Assembly (NCBI RefSeq): GCF_026967935.1 | Contig: NZ_JAPVBL010000004.1 | Coordinates: 496,001 to 560,000 of the forward strand | Direction of reading: 5' to 3' | DNA: 64,000 bases | DNA from: Modestobacter sp. VKM Ac-2982 | GTDB lineage: Bacteria; Actinomycetota; Actinomycetes; Mycobacteriales; Geodermatophilaceae | Shown here: in pieces, positions 63,707-64,000 of the stretch | Layout of the letters: each line of letters begins with the position of its first letter | How positions within the stretch are numbered: position 1 is the stretch's first letter | Program-made: the position numbers and the translations under genes | Notes under the pieces: model-generated | Told to the model about the DNA's origin: nothing | Database searches by the model: none | What the model saw: only the letters and a program-made list of their open reading frames with translations

Positions 63707-64000
63707 GGTACTTCGTCGTCACCCACCGTCCCCTGGACCGGCCGCTGCGCCCGTTCATGGAGGCCATCTCCACCGTCCCCGCCGGGGACGACGTGCTCGA
63801 CCTCTCCGCGGAACACCCGCAGTACGCGGGCCGCGGACCCGAGCTGAGCGAGTACGCGACGCTCTTCGCGCTCCGCCGCCACCTGCAGGCGTCGTGGTCG
63901 GAGTCCGGACCGCCGTCGGACGACGAGATGTGCGGCATCGCCCAGTACCGCCGCTACCCGGTGACGCGTCCGGTCGGCGTCCCCTCCGACGTCTACGGCA
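63703..64000 (+). CDS. Uncharacterised protein, DUF4422-like, paralogue 2 (cut by window end)
   Basis: The first 99 codons of a gene whose GTG overlaps the stop of paralogue 1 (GTGA). The opening VRYFVVTHRPLDRPLRPFMEAISTVPAGDDV and the later LSEYATLFALRRHL and MCGIAQYRRYPVTRPVG align position by position with paralogue 1. The two are therefore duplicates that have diverged and are translated together. The 3' part lies outside the window. Confidence 0.65.
   Translation, partial: MRYFVVTHRPLDRPLRPFMEAISTVPAGDDVLDLSAEHPQYAGRGPELSEYATLFALRRHLQASWSESGPPSDDEMCGIAQYRRYPVTRPVGVPSDVYG

Overview
The window is very GC-rich (third codon positions are almost all G or C), uses many GTG starts with 4-base GTGA/ATGA stop-start overlaps, and carries mycothiol synthesis (MshB), succinylase-branch lysine synthesis (DapC, DapD, DapE), a DUF3117 protein, a 7Fe-type ferredoxin, a mycobacterial-type NirA, a cysteine-pathway leader peptide and a single-subunit cytochrome b succinate dehydrogenase. 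Together these point to a chromosomal segment of an actinomycete. The gene mix is most like the Geodermatophilaceae (Blastococcus, Modestobacter, Geodermatophilus), but the family assignment is an inference. No rRNA, tRNA, CRISPR array, insertion sequence or prophage was seen.

Layout. 0-3.3 kb: a cut-off CPBP protease, then a GH3 glycosidase and its TetR regulator with a dyad operator. 3.4-5.2 kb: an ABC-2 exporter with an array of 11-base-spaced TCAGGG repeats upstream. 5.4-9.6 kb: an unknown Rossmann-like protein, a small MT0933-type antitoxin-like protein, leucyl aminopeptidase, DUF3117, and 3-methyladenine glycosylase with an EamA exporter. 10.6-14.1 kb: a LolD/FtsX-like ABC pair divergent from DUF2243 and CtaG-like membrane proteins. 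14.2-18.1 kb: SRPBCC, DivIVA-like and LOG proteins, dapE, and the divergent dapD. 18.2-23 kb: a transglycosylase-like protein, an AraC/NmrA pair, dapC and fdxA. 23.1-28 kb: a GAF-GGDEF-EAL protein, a GNAT enzyme and mshB. 28.3-34.6 kb: a five-gene oligopeptide ABC importer whose first permease is broken by one extra base in a G8 tract. 35-39.3 kb: an SRPBCC-Nudix fusion, an Rrf2 regulator and a sulfate-assimilation operon (leader peptide, nirA, zinc ribbon, cysH). 39.4-44.1 kb: a tandem pair of PhoX phosphatases with matching promoters. 44.4-48.7 kb: DUF3037/HipA-like pair, DUF1990, FNT channel and a molybdopterin oxidoreductase with its flavin reductase. 48.8-52.3 kb: sdhCAB. 52.4-59.1 kb: miscellaneous enzymes including an NlpC/P60 cell-wall hydrolase. 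61.5-64 kb: a glycosyltransferase and two tandem paralogous surface-polysaccharide-type proteins, the last cut by the window end.

The most notable find is at 59.2-60.8 kb. A 449-residue reverse transcriptase with a YVDD catalytic motif is directly preceded by a 169-base structured segment. That segment is bounded by a perfect 20-bp inverted repeat (59233-59252 and 59382-59401), the arrangement expected of a retron msr-msd RNA with its a1/a2 stem. The right repeat runs into the ribosome binding site of the reverse transcriptase. No standard retron effector lies beside it.

Regulatory structure is unusually readable here. It includes a PHO-box-like promoter conserved between the two phoX copies, with a CRP/GlxR-like site only in one of them, a cysteine-pathway leader peptide, and several near-perfect bidirectional terminators between convergent genes.
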